Assembly: GCF_030757795.1 (NCBI RefSeq)
Contig: NZ_JAUQWH010000006.1
Span: 44,405-108,404, forward strand
Source of the DNA: Actinoplanes oryzae
GTDB taxonomy: Bacteria; Actinomycetota; Actinomycetes; Mycobacteriales; Micromonosporaceae
Direction of reading: 5' to 3'
DNA length: 64,000 nucleotides
In this document: positions 26,962 to 35,718 of the stretch, one piece after another
Layout: each line of letters opens with the position of its first letter
Position numbering within the stretch: the stretch's first letter is position 1
The notes under the pieces: model-generated
Database searches by the model: none
The model's input: the letters and a program-made list of their open reading frames with translations, nothing else
Told to the model about the DNA's origin: nothing
Translations under genes and position numbers: made by a program

Positions 26962-28578
26962 ATGGAGACGCTTTTCACCGGCGGGCCGCTGTTCGGGACG
27001 ATCGGGGACGCCCTGCTGGTGCGTGACGGCCGGATCGCCGCGGTGGGCGGGGACGACGTCCGGGAGCTGGCGACCGCGCGGACCGAGGTGGTGGAGCTGC
27101 GGGGGCGCCTGCTGCTGCCCGGCTTCCAGGACGCGCACGTGCACGCCGTCACGGGCGGCGTCGAGCTCGGGCAGTGCGACCTGAGCGGCACCACGAGCGT
27201 CGACGACTATCTGGGGCGCGTGGCGGCGTACGCGCACGAGCACCCCGGCGCGGAGTGGATCGCCGGGGGCGGGTGGTCGATGGAGAGCTTCCCGGGTGGC
27301 GTACCGGCGAAGGAGGTCCTGGATCGGGTGACCGGCGGCAGGCCGGCCTTCCTCATGAACCGGGACCACCACGGCGCGTGGGTCAACACCGAGGCGCTGC
27401 GCCGGGCCGGGATCGGCGCGCGCACGCCGGATCCGGCGGACGGGCGGATCGACCGGCTGCCGGACGGCGAGCCCGCCGGCGGCCTGCAGGAGGGCGCGAT
27501 GGACCTCGTCGCCGCGCTGGTGCCCGGGGCGACCGCGGCGGACCGGCTGGCCGGGCTGCTGCGCGCGCAGGAGCTGCTGCACTCGCTGGGCGTGACGGCG
27601 TGGCAGGACGCGCTGATGTGCGGATCCAACGGCTACCCGGACGTGTCCGACGCCTATCTGACCGCGTCCCGCGACGGCACCCTGGTATCCGATGTGGAGG
27701 GGGCGCTATGGTGGCGGCGCGATGCGGGCAACGAGCAGATCCCCGGCCTGCTGGCCCAGCGGGAGCGGCTGACCGGGGGCCGGCTGCGCTGCCGCTCGGT
27801 GAAGTTCATGCTCGACGGGGTGGCGGAGAACTTCACCGCCGCCATGACCGCGCCCTACCGCGACGCGTGCGGACGGCCGACCGGCAACAGCGGCATCTCG
27901 TTCGTCGAGCCACGGGCCCTGGCGGAGCATGTGACCGCGGTCGACGCGCTGGGCTTCCAGGCGCACTTCCACGCGCTGGGCGACCGCGCGGTCCGCGAGG
28001 CCCTGGACGCGATCGCCGCGGCCCGCGACGCCAACGGCCACCGGGACACCCGTCCGCACCTCGCGCATCTGCAGGTCGTGCACCCCGATGACGTACGCCG
28101 CTTCCGCGCCCTGGACGCGACGGCGAACCTGCAGGCGTACTGGGCGGCGCACGAACCACAGATGGACGAGCTGACGATCCCGTTCCTGGGGCCCGGGCTG
28201 GCGGAGCGGCAGTACCCCTTCGGCGACCTGCACCGCGCCGGGGTGCGCCTGGCGGCGGGCAGCGACTGGCCGGTGAGCACGCCCGACCCGCTGCAGGCGA
28301 TCCACGTGGCCGTGAACCGCACGTTGCCGGGGTCGCCCGGGCCGGCGTTCCTGCCGGAGCAGCGGCTCGGGCTCGAGGTGGCGCTGCGGGCGTACACGGC
28401 GGGGTCGGCCTTTGTGAATCACCGCGACGACACCGGCGCGCTGCTGGCGGGGCAGCGCGCCGACCTCGTCGTGCTGGACCGGGATCCCTTCGCGGGGCCG
28501 GTGGACGCCCTCGGCGAGACGCGCGTGGCGCTCACCTTCGTCGGCGGCGAGCGGGTCTACGCCTCGCGGGAGGCGTGA
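26962..28578 (+). CDS. Amidohydrolase, YtcJ-like
   Basis: A 538-residue metal amidohydrolase related in layout to the gene at 4063. It has PGFQDAHVHAVTGG (H-x-H), MNRDHHGAWVNTEALRRAGI, a carboxylated-lysine-type strand RSVKFMLDGVAENFTAAM, FHALGDRAVREAL and AAGSDWPVSTPDPL. Substrate is unknown for most YtcJ proteins. No predicted regulon site is in front of it, so a link to the amine system is only by neighbourhood. Its last 22 bases overlap the end of the coiled-coil gene on the other strand. Confidence 0.87.
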   Translation: METLFTGGPLFGTIGDALLVRDGRIAAVGGDDVRELATARTEVVELRGRLLLPGFQDAHVHAVTGGVELGQCDLSGTTSVDDYLGRVAAYAHEHPGAEWIAGGGWSMESFPGGVPAKEVLDRVTGGRPAFLMNRDHHGAWVNTEALRRAGIGARTPDPADGRIDRLPDGEPAGGLQEGAMDLVAALVPGATAADRLAGLLRAQELLHSLGVTAWQDALMCGSNGYPDVSDAYLTASRDGTLVSDVEGALWWRRDAGNEQIPGLLAQRERLTGGRLRCRSVKFMLDGVAENFTAAMTAPYRDACGRPTGNSGISFVEPRALAEHVTAVDALGFQAHFHALGDRAVREALDAIAAARDANGHRDTRPHLAHLQVVHPDDVRRFRALDATANLQAYWAAHEPQMDELTIPFLGPGLAERQYPFGDLHRAGVRLAAGSDWPVSTPDPLQAIHVAVNRTLPGSPGPAFLPEQRLGLEVALRAYTAGSAFVNHRDDTGALLAGQRADLVVLDRDPFAGPVDALGETRVALTFVGGERVYASREA

Positions 28579-29342
28579 GCGCCGGGACGCGCCGGCGTCT
28601 CCTCGCCGTCCTCCACGATCTCGGCCTCGACCTCGTCCCCCGTGCCACCGGTCAGCTCGCCGGTGACCTGCGGCTGCTCCACCCAGAGGGCGCGCAGCTG
28701 CGCCTGCATGAAGCCGGTCAGCCGGCCGCGGTAGTCGCGGTCGAACTGCTCGAGCGCCTCGATCTGACCCTGCAGCGCCTCGCGGCGGGCGCCGAGGCTG
28801 CCGACCACGTCGTCGAAGCGCTGCTGGGCGGCGAGCCGCAGCTGGTCGGCGTTGGCCTGCGCGTCGGCGGTGATCCGGCCGGCCTCGCCGCGCGCCTCGA
28901 GCACGACCTTGGCGGCGCTGCGCTGGGCCTCGTCGGCGCGCTCCTTGGCCTGGTGCGCGATCTGCTCGGCCTGGGCGCGCGCCTCGGCCAGCACCTTCTC
29001 GGCCTGGCCCCGCACGTTGTGGGCGTGCAGCTGCGCCTCGCGCCCGATCTCCTCGGCCGCGGCCAGCGCGTCCGTGCGGATCTTGTCGGCCTGCTGCTGC
29101 GCGCGGGCCAGGTGCTCCTCGGCCGTGCGCTGGGCCATGGTGAGAACCTGCAGCGCCTGGCTGGGCGGCACCGCGCCCTGCTGCTGCGCGACGACTCCCT
29201 GCTGCTGCGGGATCCCGCCCTGCTGCTGGGGGATGGCGCCCTGCTGCTGCGGGATCGGCACCACCTTGTGCTCCGAGGTGGCACTGTCGGCCGGGCCGTT
29301 GAACATCACTTTCACGCGATCCTTCATCCGATCGTCCGTCAC
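28557..29342 (-). CDS. Coiled-coil protein, DivIVA-like, with Gln-rich repeats
   Basis: About 261 residues. After a short head there are four or five copies of the unit IPQQQG (coded around 29170-29260), then a ~120-residue Ala/Glu/Arg/Gln-rich coiled coil (AEEHLARAQQQADKIRTDAL and similar), then an acidic tail. Such proteins in actinomycetes are DivIVA-domain scaffolds for polar growth or division, but the N-terminal DivIVA signature is not obvious here. GTG 29342 has GGAGGT just upstream; ATG 29357 is the other possible start. No membrane segment. Confidence 0.7.
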   Translation of the reverse strand: MTDDRMKDRVKVMFNGPADSATSEHKVVPIPQQQGAIPQQQGGIPQQQGVVAQQQGAVPPSQALQVLTMAQRTAEEHLARAQQQADKIRTDALAAAEEIGREAQLHAHNVRGQAEKVLAEARAQAEQIAHQAKERADEAQRSAAKVVLEARGEAGRITADAQANADQLRLAAQQRFDDVVGSLGARREALQGQIEALEQFDRDYRGRLTGFMQAQLRALWVEQPQVTGELTGGTGDEVEAEIVEDGEETPARPGAHASREA

Positions 29343-29493
29343 GGAGACCTCCGCCATGGCCGGGAACGGCGGGATGCTACCAACCCGCGAGCCCCGGGCG
29401 CGAGATCCCTCCGGAGGGCGACTGCGCGAAACGGGAACAAGCATGCACGATGTAACGACGTCTGCCTGTGACCCCGTCCGTCGGCCGTCGACC

Positions 29494-29640
29494 GTCGGAC
29501 CTCCGTGCGGCCGTCGGACCTCCGTGCGGCCGTCGGACCTCCGTGCGGCCGTCGGACCTCCGCGCGGCCGTCGGACCTCCGTGCGGCCGTCGGACCTCCG
29601 CGCGGCCGTCGGACCTCCGCGCGGCCGTCGGCGCGGCTCC
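29494..29640. repeat. 19-bp tandem repeat, eight copies, divergent gap
   Basis: The unit GTCGGACCTCCGYGCGGCC starts at 29494, 29513, 29532, 29551, 29570, 29589, 29608 and 29627; the last is incomplete. Copies differ mainly at the Y position. It lies in a 458-base gap (29343-29800) between two divergent genes. Apart from the repeat I see no gene or clear promoter there. Because 19 is not a multiple of three, it does not encode a repeated peptide. Confidence 0.9.
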
Positions 29641-29800
29641 ACCTCGTGCGCGGACGAGGCGCCGACGCTGCTCGACGGCGTGGCGGGGCAGCCGGAATGC
29701 CTCGCACTCAGGGGCGTCGCCAGTGCCCGATGCGGGGATGGGCCGGCCGGCGCCCGATGCCGAAGACTGTGCTGGTCGAGATGACGGACAGGAGGGCATC

Positions 29801-30358
29801 GTGGGTCTGTTCCGGAAGACGCGCAAGATCGAGCCGACAGCCGCTGTCGCACCGCCGGTGATCGATGCGGGAGACGTCGCCGAGGCGGACCGGGTCACGG
29901 CCGGATTCCTCGCAGCTCTGGGCGACGACGCGCAGATGCGCCACACGGCGTACGCCCTCTCACAGGCCGGCGGCGGCCCCGCGGATCTCGAGGCCTCGCT
30001 GATGGCGAGCATGCGCACCGGCAACACGGGCATCGACCGGCCCTGGCACTGGCTGGCCGGGGTGGTCGAGCATCCCGCGGCGGCGGGGCAACCGCGGGTC
30101 GTGGCCCAGATAGCCGCTGTCGTGCTGATCTGGCATCGCGAGCTGCGCGGGCGGCTGCAGCTGGCCGACATGAGCGACATGATGCTGCAGGCGCCGCCGG
30201 TCGAACTGGTCACCCGGATCTGCTCCGCGTCGCTCCGGCACCTTCGGCAGGCCGACGGCGATGCCGTGTTCAGCCACGGCGCGCTCACGATCGATGGCGT
30301 TCGTGCTCTGTGCGCCGAGGAGGTGCAGGAAGCGGGGTCGGCTGCCGACGGCGGATGA
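29801..30358 (+). CDS. Hypothetical alpha-helical protein
   Basis: A 185-residue protein I do not recognise. It is soluble and mostly helical, with no signal peptide or membrane span. GTG 29801 is supported by GGAGG five bases upstream, and codon usage is typical of the neighbourhood. It stands alone downstream of the 19-bp repeat and converges on the lipoprotein gene at 30455. Confidence 0.65.
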   Translation: MGLFRKTRKIEPTAAVAPPVIDAGDVAEADRVTAGFLAALGDDAQMRHTAYALSQAGGGPADLEASLMASMRTGNTGIDRPWHWLAGVVEHPAAAGQPRVVAQIAAVVLIWHRELRGRLQLADMSDMMLQAPPVELVTRICSASLRHLRQADGDAVFSHGALTIDGVRALCAEEVQEAGSAADGG

Positions 30359-30454
30359 CCATGGGACGCCGGTCCGGCGGGCGGCGGTGTCGTCCATCAG
30401 GCTGCCGGGGTCCTCGGGCTGAGCTGTCTCCCACCTTCCGGTCGCCGAGCCGTT

Positions 30455-31228
30455 CTACGGTGCCTGCCGAGGCTTGACGAACAGCTGGTGGACGGCGACC
30501 ACTGCCCCGGCGACGGCCGCCACCGCCGTGCCGAGTGCGGTGAGCATGCCCGTCGTCGAGCTGAGCCAGTCCTTGGCTGCCGCCGCCCAGTTCGCGTGCG
30601 TGACATGCACGGCGGAGGGCTGGGACAACGTCGTGACGTTGTGCTTCTTGTACTCGCCCGAGCCGCTTCCGACGAGAACGACCGGGCGCAGCTGCAGGAT
30701 GACCGTGAAGTCGCCTGTGCGCTTCGGTGTCACCAGCCAGTGCCAGACCGCGTCCTGACCCTCCAGGACGGATTGCGTCGAGAAGCCGGCCGGGGTGACG
30801 CCGAAGTCGCCGGAGTCCGCGACCAGGCCGGCCTCGACCTCGCACGCCACGGCGACTTTGCGTGTGGCCGCGTCCGCGTCGGGCAGCAACGTGTCCGCCG
30901 GCAGGTTCGCGTCGAGGGTGACCGCGGCCGTGACGGTCGAGGCGCGGTCCTTCGTCATGGCGATATCGGGATCGAAGACGACAGTGGCGTCCCGGAATTT
31001 CTTGGTCGCCTTCAGGCATCGTTGCGCGTAGTCCTCGAACGACCGGGCTTCCGGCCGTTGCTGCCCGGCGGGCGCGACCGGCGATCCTTCGTAGCTGTAG
31101 CTGTCGCACCCCGCCAGCGCGGCAGCGAAGGCCACAGCGACAAGGCTCAGCAGGCCGGCCACGGCCAGGGCCTTCCTCGTTGCGTGCGCTCGTTGCTGCG
31201 CCGGTCGTGGTGCCGGGGACTTCGCCAT
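30455..31228 (-). CDS. Putative lipoprotein with C-terminal membrane anchor
   Basis: A 257-residue protein. A basic N-terminus and hydrophobic stretch (ALAVAGLLSLVAVAFAAALAGC) end in a possible lipobox LAGC. A beta-rich extracellular domain follows, and a second hydrophobic helix (GMLTALGTAVAAVAGAVVAVHQLF) lies at the C-terminus with a basic end. This is either a lipoprotein with a tail anchor or a two-span membrane protein. ATG 31228 has GGAGGAGG six bases before it. Function unknown. Confidence 0.7.
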   Translation of the reverse strand: MAKSPAPRPAQQRAHATRKALAVAGLLSLVAVAFAAALAGCDSYSYEGSPVAPAGQQRPEARSFEDYAQRCLKATKKFRDATVVFDPDIAMTKDRASTVTAAVTLDANLPADTLLPDADAATRKVAVACEVEAGLVADSGDFGVTPAGFSTQSVLEGQDAVWHWLVTPKRTGDFTVILQLRPVVLVGSGSGEYKKHNVTTLSQPSAVHVTHANWAAAAKDWLSSTTGMLTALGTAVAAVAGAVVAVHQLFVKPRQAP

Positions 31229-31385
31229 GGGGCGCCTCCTCCGCCGGGACTGCTCGCGAAGGAGTGAGTCGCGATGCCCGGGCGGACGTACCCGGCGGAT
31301 GTGCCAGATGCCGACAGCCATGGTCGGCCGCCAGAATCACCGGCCCGCCGCGCAGCTCGGCCGTCAAGCGGTCCGGGCCAGGAAG

Positions 31386-31745
31386 TCAGGCGTCGGCGCG
31401 CCGGGCCGGCTCGCGGGTGTGTGCGGAGAGGGCCGAGATCACGCGCACGCAGGCCGCCACGTCGACGGGATCCAGCCGTGCCGCCAGCTCCTCCAGCTGC
31501 GCCAGCTCACGGGCATGGATCTCGGCGAAGACGCGCCGCCCCTCGGCGGTGAGCTCGGCGAGCCGGGAGCGCCGGTGCGCGGGATTGGGCGCCCACCTCA
31601 CATAGCCGAGCGCCGCGGCCGCATCCGCCAGGCGCTGCACCACCTGCCGGGGAAGCCACAGGGCGCGGGCCACCTGTGGCACGGTCTGCGTGCCGTCGGC
31701 GAGCCGCTCGAGAACGGCCCGCATCGGCATCATCATGAGAGTCAT
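31386..31745 (-). CDS. Short MarR-like winged-helix regulator
   Basis: At most 119 residues, consisting mostly of a MarR winged helix (TVPQVARALWLPRQVVQRLADAAAALGYV, wing HRRSRLAELTAEGRRVFAEI) and one C-terminal helix. The usual N-terminal dimerisation helix is nearly absent. The first ATG shares a CATG with the divergent peptidase start. In-frame ATGs at 31736, 31733, 31730 and 31724 are alternatives, none with a good ribosome site. It probably controls the divergent P1 peptidase. Confidence 0.65.
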   Translation of the reverse strand: MTLMMMPMRAVLERLADGTQTVPQVARALWLPRQVVQRLADAAAALGYVRWAPNPAHRRSRLAELTAEGRRVFAEIHARELAQLEELAARLDPVDVAACVRVISALSAHTREPARRADA

Positions 31746-32706
31746 GGTGGATCCGCAACTGCTGACGGCGTACGCGGGGCATTGGACCGGGGACGGCACC
31801 GGCGTGACCGTCGTCCTGCCGCCGCCGGGGACGGTGGGCTCGGGCGAGGTGCGCGGCGGTGCCCCGGCGACGCGGGAGTTCGCGCTCCTGGAGCCGACGC
31901 GGCTGGTCGACCGGCTGGACGCCGTGGTGCTCTCGGGGGGCTCCGCGTTCGGCCTCGCCGCCGGTGACGGCGTGATGCGTCTGCTGCGCGAGCGGGGCAC
32001 CGGCTTCGCGACGCCCGCGGGCCCGGTTCCCATCGTCGTCGGCATGTCGATCTTCGACGCCACGGTCGCGGGTGCCGGGCCGGGCGTTCCCGCCGGGCCG
32101 GATGGTGCTGGACCGCCTCCGGATGCCGAGGCGGGGCGTCGCGCCGCCCTCGCCGCGCTGGCCGGCGAGCCGCTGAGCACCGGGCGTGTCGGGGCGGGCG
32201 CCGGCGCGACCACCGGCAAGTGGCGCGGCCGCCTGGACCCGGGCGGCCTCGGCCTCGCCGAACGCACCGCCGGCCCGGCCCGCGTCGCCGCCCTCGTCGT
32301 CGTCAACGCCTGGGGTGACGTCCTCGCCCCCGACGGCTCGCCGCTCTTCGCGGGCCCCGGCAGCCCGGCACCCCCGCCCTTCGGCCTCACCAACACCACC
32401 GTCGCCGTGGTGCTCACCGACGCGGCCCTGACGAAGAACGACTGTCACCTGCTCGCGCAGAGCGCCCACACCGGCTTCGCCCGCGCCCTGCACCCCGCCC
32501 ACTCCCGCTACGACGGCGACGCCACGGTCGCCCTCGCCACCGGTCACGTCACCACGGGCGTCGACCTCGACCACCTGAGAGCCGCCACCACCGAGGCCAC
32601 CGCCGCCGCCATCCGCGCCGCCGTCGTCCCGTCCGAGGACCCGGCGGAGCGACCCGAGGTGACAGGGCGGACCAGCGGGACAGGTGGGTGCCCCGGGACG
32701 AGTTGA
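31744..32706 (+). CDS. P1-family (DmpA/NylC-like) self-cleaving peptidase or amidase
   Basis: A 320-residue member of the S58/P1 group, which includes L-aminopeptidase DmpA and 6-aminohexanoate oligomer hydrolase NylC. The glycine-rich start of the fold (DAVVLSGGSAFGLAAGDGVM) and the processing region FGLTNTTVAVVLTD are present. By analogy with NylC, the chain would cut itself between Asn217 and Thr218, freeing Thr218 as nucleophile. No signal peptide. No strong ribosome site precedes ATG 31744; ATG 31735 is in frame as well. Confidence 0.83.
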   Translation: MVDPQLLTAYAGHWTGDGTGVTVVLPPPGTVGSGEVRGGAPATREFALLEPTRLVDRLDAVVLSGGSAFGLAAGDGVMRLLRERGTGFATPAGPVPIVVGMSIFDATVAGAGPGVPAGPDGAGPPPDAEAGRRAALAALAGEPLSTGRVGAGAGATTGKWRGRLDPGGLGLAERTAGPARVAALVVVNAWGDVLAPDGSPLFAGPGSPAPPPFGLTNTTVAVVLTDAALTKNDCHLLAQSAHTGFARALHPAHSRYDGDATVALATGHVTTGVDLDHLRAATTEATAAAIRAAVVPSEDPAERPEVTGRTSGTGGCPGTS

Positions 32707-32754
32707 TCATCACGTCGGCGGCGGTTCGGGCGGGGGCGGGCTTAATGTCGAGGC

Positions 32755-33999
32755 ATGATCGCGCATCCCGGGATTTCCTTGACCGACCATGTCGTCAGCG
32801 TGCCGCTGGATCATGAGCGGCCCGGCGGACCGGCGATCGACGTCTTCGCGCGCGAGGTCGTGGCGGCGGGGCGCGAGCGGGAGAGCCTGCCGTGGCTGGT
32901 CTTCCTGCAGGGCGGGCCGGGCGGGCCGGCGCCCCGGCCGCACGGGACCGACGCGTGGCTCGCGCGCGCCCTGCGTACCCACCGGGTGTTGCTGCTGGAT
33001 CAGCGCGGGACCGGCCGCAGCACGCCCATCACCGCACGGACGGTGGCCGGGAAGAGCGATGCGGAGCTCGCCGCCCATCTGAAGCTCTTCCGGGCGGACA
33101 GCATCGTGGCGGACGCCGAGATCCTGCGGGTGCGGCTGGCGGGCGGGCGGCCCTGGGAGACGCTCGGGCAGAGCTACGGCGGGTTCGTCACGATGACCTA
33201 CCTGTCGTCCGCGCCGGAGGGGCTGAAGGCCTGCTACGTGACCGGCGGGCTGCCCGGGCTGACGGCGACCGCGGACGACGTGTACGCCCGGACGTATCCG
33301 CGCGTGGCCGCGAAGAACGCGGAGTACTACGCGGCGTATCCCGAGGACCGGCAGAGGGTCCGGAGGCTGGCGGATCACCTGGCGAGCCACGACGTGCGGC
33401 TGCCCGACGGGGACCGGCTGACGGTGGCCCGGCTGCGGCACCTGGGGGCGGCCTTCGGCATGAGCACGGGCTACGCGGCCGTCCACTGGATGCTGGAGAA
33501 GGGCCTCTCGGACGAGTTCCTGTACGAGGTGATGACCGCCACCGGGTTCGTCGACCGGCCGTTGTTCGCGTTGCAGGAGTACTGCTACGGGCTGGGCGGC
33601 ACGGCGACGAACTGGGCGGCGCAGCGGGCGATCGAGCAGCGGCCGGAGTTCGCCGAGGACGCGGATCCGCTGCTGTTCACCGGCGAGATGATGTACCCCT
33701 GGATGTTCCGGGACATCGCGGCCCTGCGCCCGTTCGCCGGCGCCGCCGACCTGCTCGCGGCGGAGGACGACTGGAAGCCCCTCTACGACGTCGCGCGGCT
33801 GAGGGACAACACCGTGCCGGTGCTCGCGGCGGTCTACCACGACGACATGTACGTCGACGCGGGCCTGTCGCTGGAGACGGCCGCCGCCGTGGGCAACGTG
33901 CGCGCCTGGGTCACCAACGAGTACGAGCACGACGGCGTCCGCGTCGGCGGCGAGCACGTGCTCGGCCGGTTGATGGACATGGAAGCGGGTACGTGCTGA
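32755..33999 (+). CDS. Proline-iminopeptidase-like alpha/beta hydrolase (S33)
   Basis: A 414-residue hydrolase of the proline iminopeptidase family. The oxyanion region LQGGPGGPAP, the LLLDQRGTGRSTP strand, and the nucleophile Ser140 in GQSYGG are all present, and the C-terminal HVLGRL provides the base. It removes N-terminal Pro or other residues from small peptides in the cytoplasm. Two nucleotides separate it from the oxidoreductase gene downstream, so the pair is likely co-transcribed. Confidence 0.88.
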   Translation: MIAHPGISLTDHVVSVPLDHERPGGPAIDVFAREVVAAGRERESLPWLVFLQGGPGGPAPRPHGTDAWLARALRTHRVLLLDQRGTGRSTPITARTVAGKSDAELAAHLKLFRADSIVADAEILRVRLAGGRPWETLGQSYGGFVTMTYLSSAPEGLKACYVTGGLPGLTATADDVYARTYPRVAAKNAEYYAAYPEDRQRVRRLADHLASHDVRLPDGDRLTVARLRHLGAAFGMSTGYAAVHWMLEKGLSDEFLYEVMTATGFVDRPLFALQEYCYGLGGTATNWAAQRAIEQRPEFAEDADPLLFTGEMMYPWMFRDIAALRPFAGAADLLAAEDDWKPLYDVARLRDNTVPVLAAVYHDDMYVDAGLSLETAAAVGNVRAWVTNEYEHDGVRVGGEHVLGRLMDMEAGTC

Positions 34000-34001
34000 C
34001 C

Positions 34002-34970
34002 ATGAAGGCAGCGGTCCACTACGAGAACGGCGGTCCGGAGGTCCTGCGCTACGAGGACGTCCCCGATCCCGAGGTCAAGCCCGGCGAGGTTCTGCTCCGC
34101 ATCCGGGCCGTGGGCGTGCAGGGCGGCGATCTGCTGCACCGGCAGTCCTCGCCGTTGCCGCGCCGGCCCCACGTCGGCGGCTATCAGGCCGCGGGCACGG
34201 TCGAGGCGGTCGGTGCGGGGGTCGACGGCGTGCGGCCGGGGCAGCGCGCGGTCGCCTTCATGCCGGCCGGGTCGCACGCCGAGCTGGCCGCGGTGCCGCA
34301 GCGCAACGTGTACGCGACCCCGGACGACATGGATCCGCGCATCGCCGCCGGGATCCCGGTCGAGTTCGGGACCGCCGACGACTGCCTGTTCGAGTTCGGG
34401 CGCCTGGCGAAGGGCGAGACCGTCCTCGTCCAGGCCGCCGCCGGGGGAGTCGGGCTCGCCGCGGTCCAGCTCGCCAAGGCGGCCGGCGCGACGGTCATCG
34501 GCACGGCGTCGAGCGACGGGAAGCTGGCCCGCCTCGGCGAGTACGGCCTCGATCACGCGATCAACTACCGTGAGCAGGACGTGGTGGCACGGATCCGGGA
34601 GCTGACCGGTGGACGCGGCGTCGACGTCGTCGTGGATCCCGTCGGCGGGCGCACGCTTGAGGGCAGCATCGCCGCGCTGGCGTACCGGGGGCGGATCAGC
34701 TGGGTCGGGCAGGCGGGCCGGGAGGCGTACGCGCCGCAGCTCGGACCCCTGATGGGCAAGAACGCGTCGCTGCACGGCGTCTACTTCGGCGGCGAGATGG
34801 CCCACGACCCGGGCCGCACCCGCGCGCTGATCGAGAAGCTCATCGGCCGGGTGGCCGCGGGCGAGCTGACCGTCGTGCTGGACAAGGAGTTCCCGCTCGC
34901 CGAGGCCGCCGACGCCCACCGCTACATCGAGAGCCGCGCCGCCTTCGGCCGGGTCCTGCTGATCCCGTAG
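34002..34970 (+). CDS. Zinc-independent MDR quinone oxidoreductase
   Basis: A 322-residue medium-chain reductase of the quinone oxidoreductase type. It shows the GroES-like N-domain (PEVLRYEDVPDPEVKPGEVLLRI), the NADPH loop AAAGGVGLAAVQLAKAAGATVIGT, and the strand DVVVDPVGG. The structural-zinc cysteines of alcohol dehydrogenases are absent. It probably reduces quinones or enones with NADPH. Second gene of the pair with the S33 peptidase. Confidence 0.88.
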   Translation: MKAAVHYENGGPEVLRYEDVPDPEVKPGEVLLRIRAVGVQGGDLLHRQSSPLPRRPHVGGYQAAGTVEAVGAGVDGVRPGQRAVAFMPAGSHAELAAVPQRNVYATPDDMDPRIAAGIPVEFGTADDCLFEFGRLAKGETVLVQAAAGGVGLAAVQLAKAAGATVIGTASSDGKLARLGEYGLDHAINYREQDVVARIRELTGGRGVDVVVDPVGGRTLEGSIAALAYRGRISWVGQAGREAYAPQLGPLMGKNASLHGVYFGGEMAHDPGRTRALIEKLIGRVAAGELTVVLDKEFPLAEAADAHRYIESRAAFGRVLLIP

Positions 34971-34974
34971 CGCC

Positions 34975-35040
34975 CCGCGTCCCGCGAGCCGCGTCCCACG
35001 TCCCACGTCCCGCGTTCCGCGAGCCGCGAGCCGCGGCCCG
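34975..35040. repeat. Short degenerate GC repeat
   Basis: Variants of CGTCCCGCGAGCC recur several times between the oxidoreductase and the sigma factor genes. They are irregular in length. No promoter is clear inside them. Confidence 0.4.
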
Positions 35041-35079
35041 GGGTCGCTGTGATGCAGGTCGCACAGCGAGGATGCAGGG

Positions 35080-35718
35080 ATGCCCGGGCCGCGGCCACAA
35101 GGAGACGTGACCTTCCCCATCGGCCTGGGTGACATCGTGGTGCACCCGGGCGTCGCCGTCCCGGCCTCCCTCCCGGACGAGGCCCTGTGGCCGCTGATCA
35201 CCACCGGCCACCACGAGGCCTTCACGATCCTCTACGAGCGCCACGCCGAGGCGGTGTGGAACTACGCCTACCGGCTGACCGCCTCCTGGAGCGACGCGGA
35301 CGACCTGCTGTCCGTGGTGTTCCTGACGGCGTGGCGCCGCCGCCGGGACCTGCGACTGGTCCACGGCAGCGCCTTGCCCTGGCTCTACGTGGTGACGGTC
35401 AACGTGTGCCGAGGGGAGCGCCGCCGGCTCGCCCGGCTCTGGCGCGCCCTGCCGCGGCTGCTCGGCCCGGACACCCCTGATCACGCGGAACGCCTGGTCG
35501 AGCAGGATACCGCCGGCCGCCGCCTGCGCCGGGTCCTCGCCGCCGTCGACCGCCTGCCACGCGCCGAGCGGGAAGCCGTCCAGCTGTGCCTTCTCGGTGA
35601 CACCCCCGTCGAGGATGCCGCCGCCATGTGGGGCATCTCGCCGTCCAGCGTGCACTCCCGACTCACGCGCGCCCGCACCCGCCTGCACGACCTTGTCCCG
35701 GAGGACCACGATGCCTGA
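35080..35718 (+). CDS. ECF-type RNA polymerase sigma factor
   Basis: A 212-residue sigma-70 family protein with region 2 (FTILYERHAEAVWNYAYRLTASWSDADDLLSVVFLTAWRRR) and region 4 (LPRAEREAVQLCLLGDTPVEDAAAMWGISPSSVHSRLTRARTRL). The ~35 residues before region 2 are longer than usual, so an internal GTG (35107 or 35131) is possible; ATG 35080 has GAGG eight bases upstream. It overlaps the membrane-anchored gene behind it by 8 nt, the usual arrangement of an ECF factor and its controlling partner. Confidence 0.85.
   Translation: MPGPRPQGDVTFPIGLGDIVVHPGVAVPASLPDEALWPLITTGHHEAFTILYERHAEAVWNYAYRLTASWSDADDLLSVVFLTAWRRRRDLRLVHGSALPWLYVVTVNVCRGERRRLARLWRALPRLLGPDTPDHAERLVEQDTAGRRLRRVLAAVDRLPRAEREAVQLCLLGDTPVEDAAAMWGISPSSVHSRLTRARTRLHDLVPEDHDA

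Noticed and set aside
27622..27631. Another CGGATCCAAC, like the operator variant at 18028
   Set aside because: It lies inside the amidohydrolase coding sequence (Gly-Ser-Asn codons), lacks the outer TT/AA arms on one side, and is not near a start.
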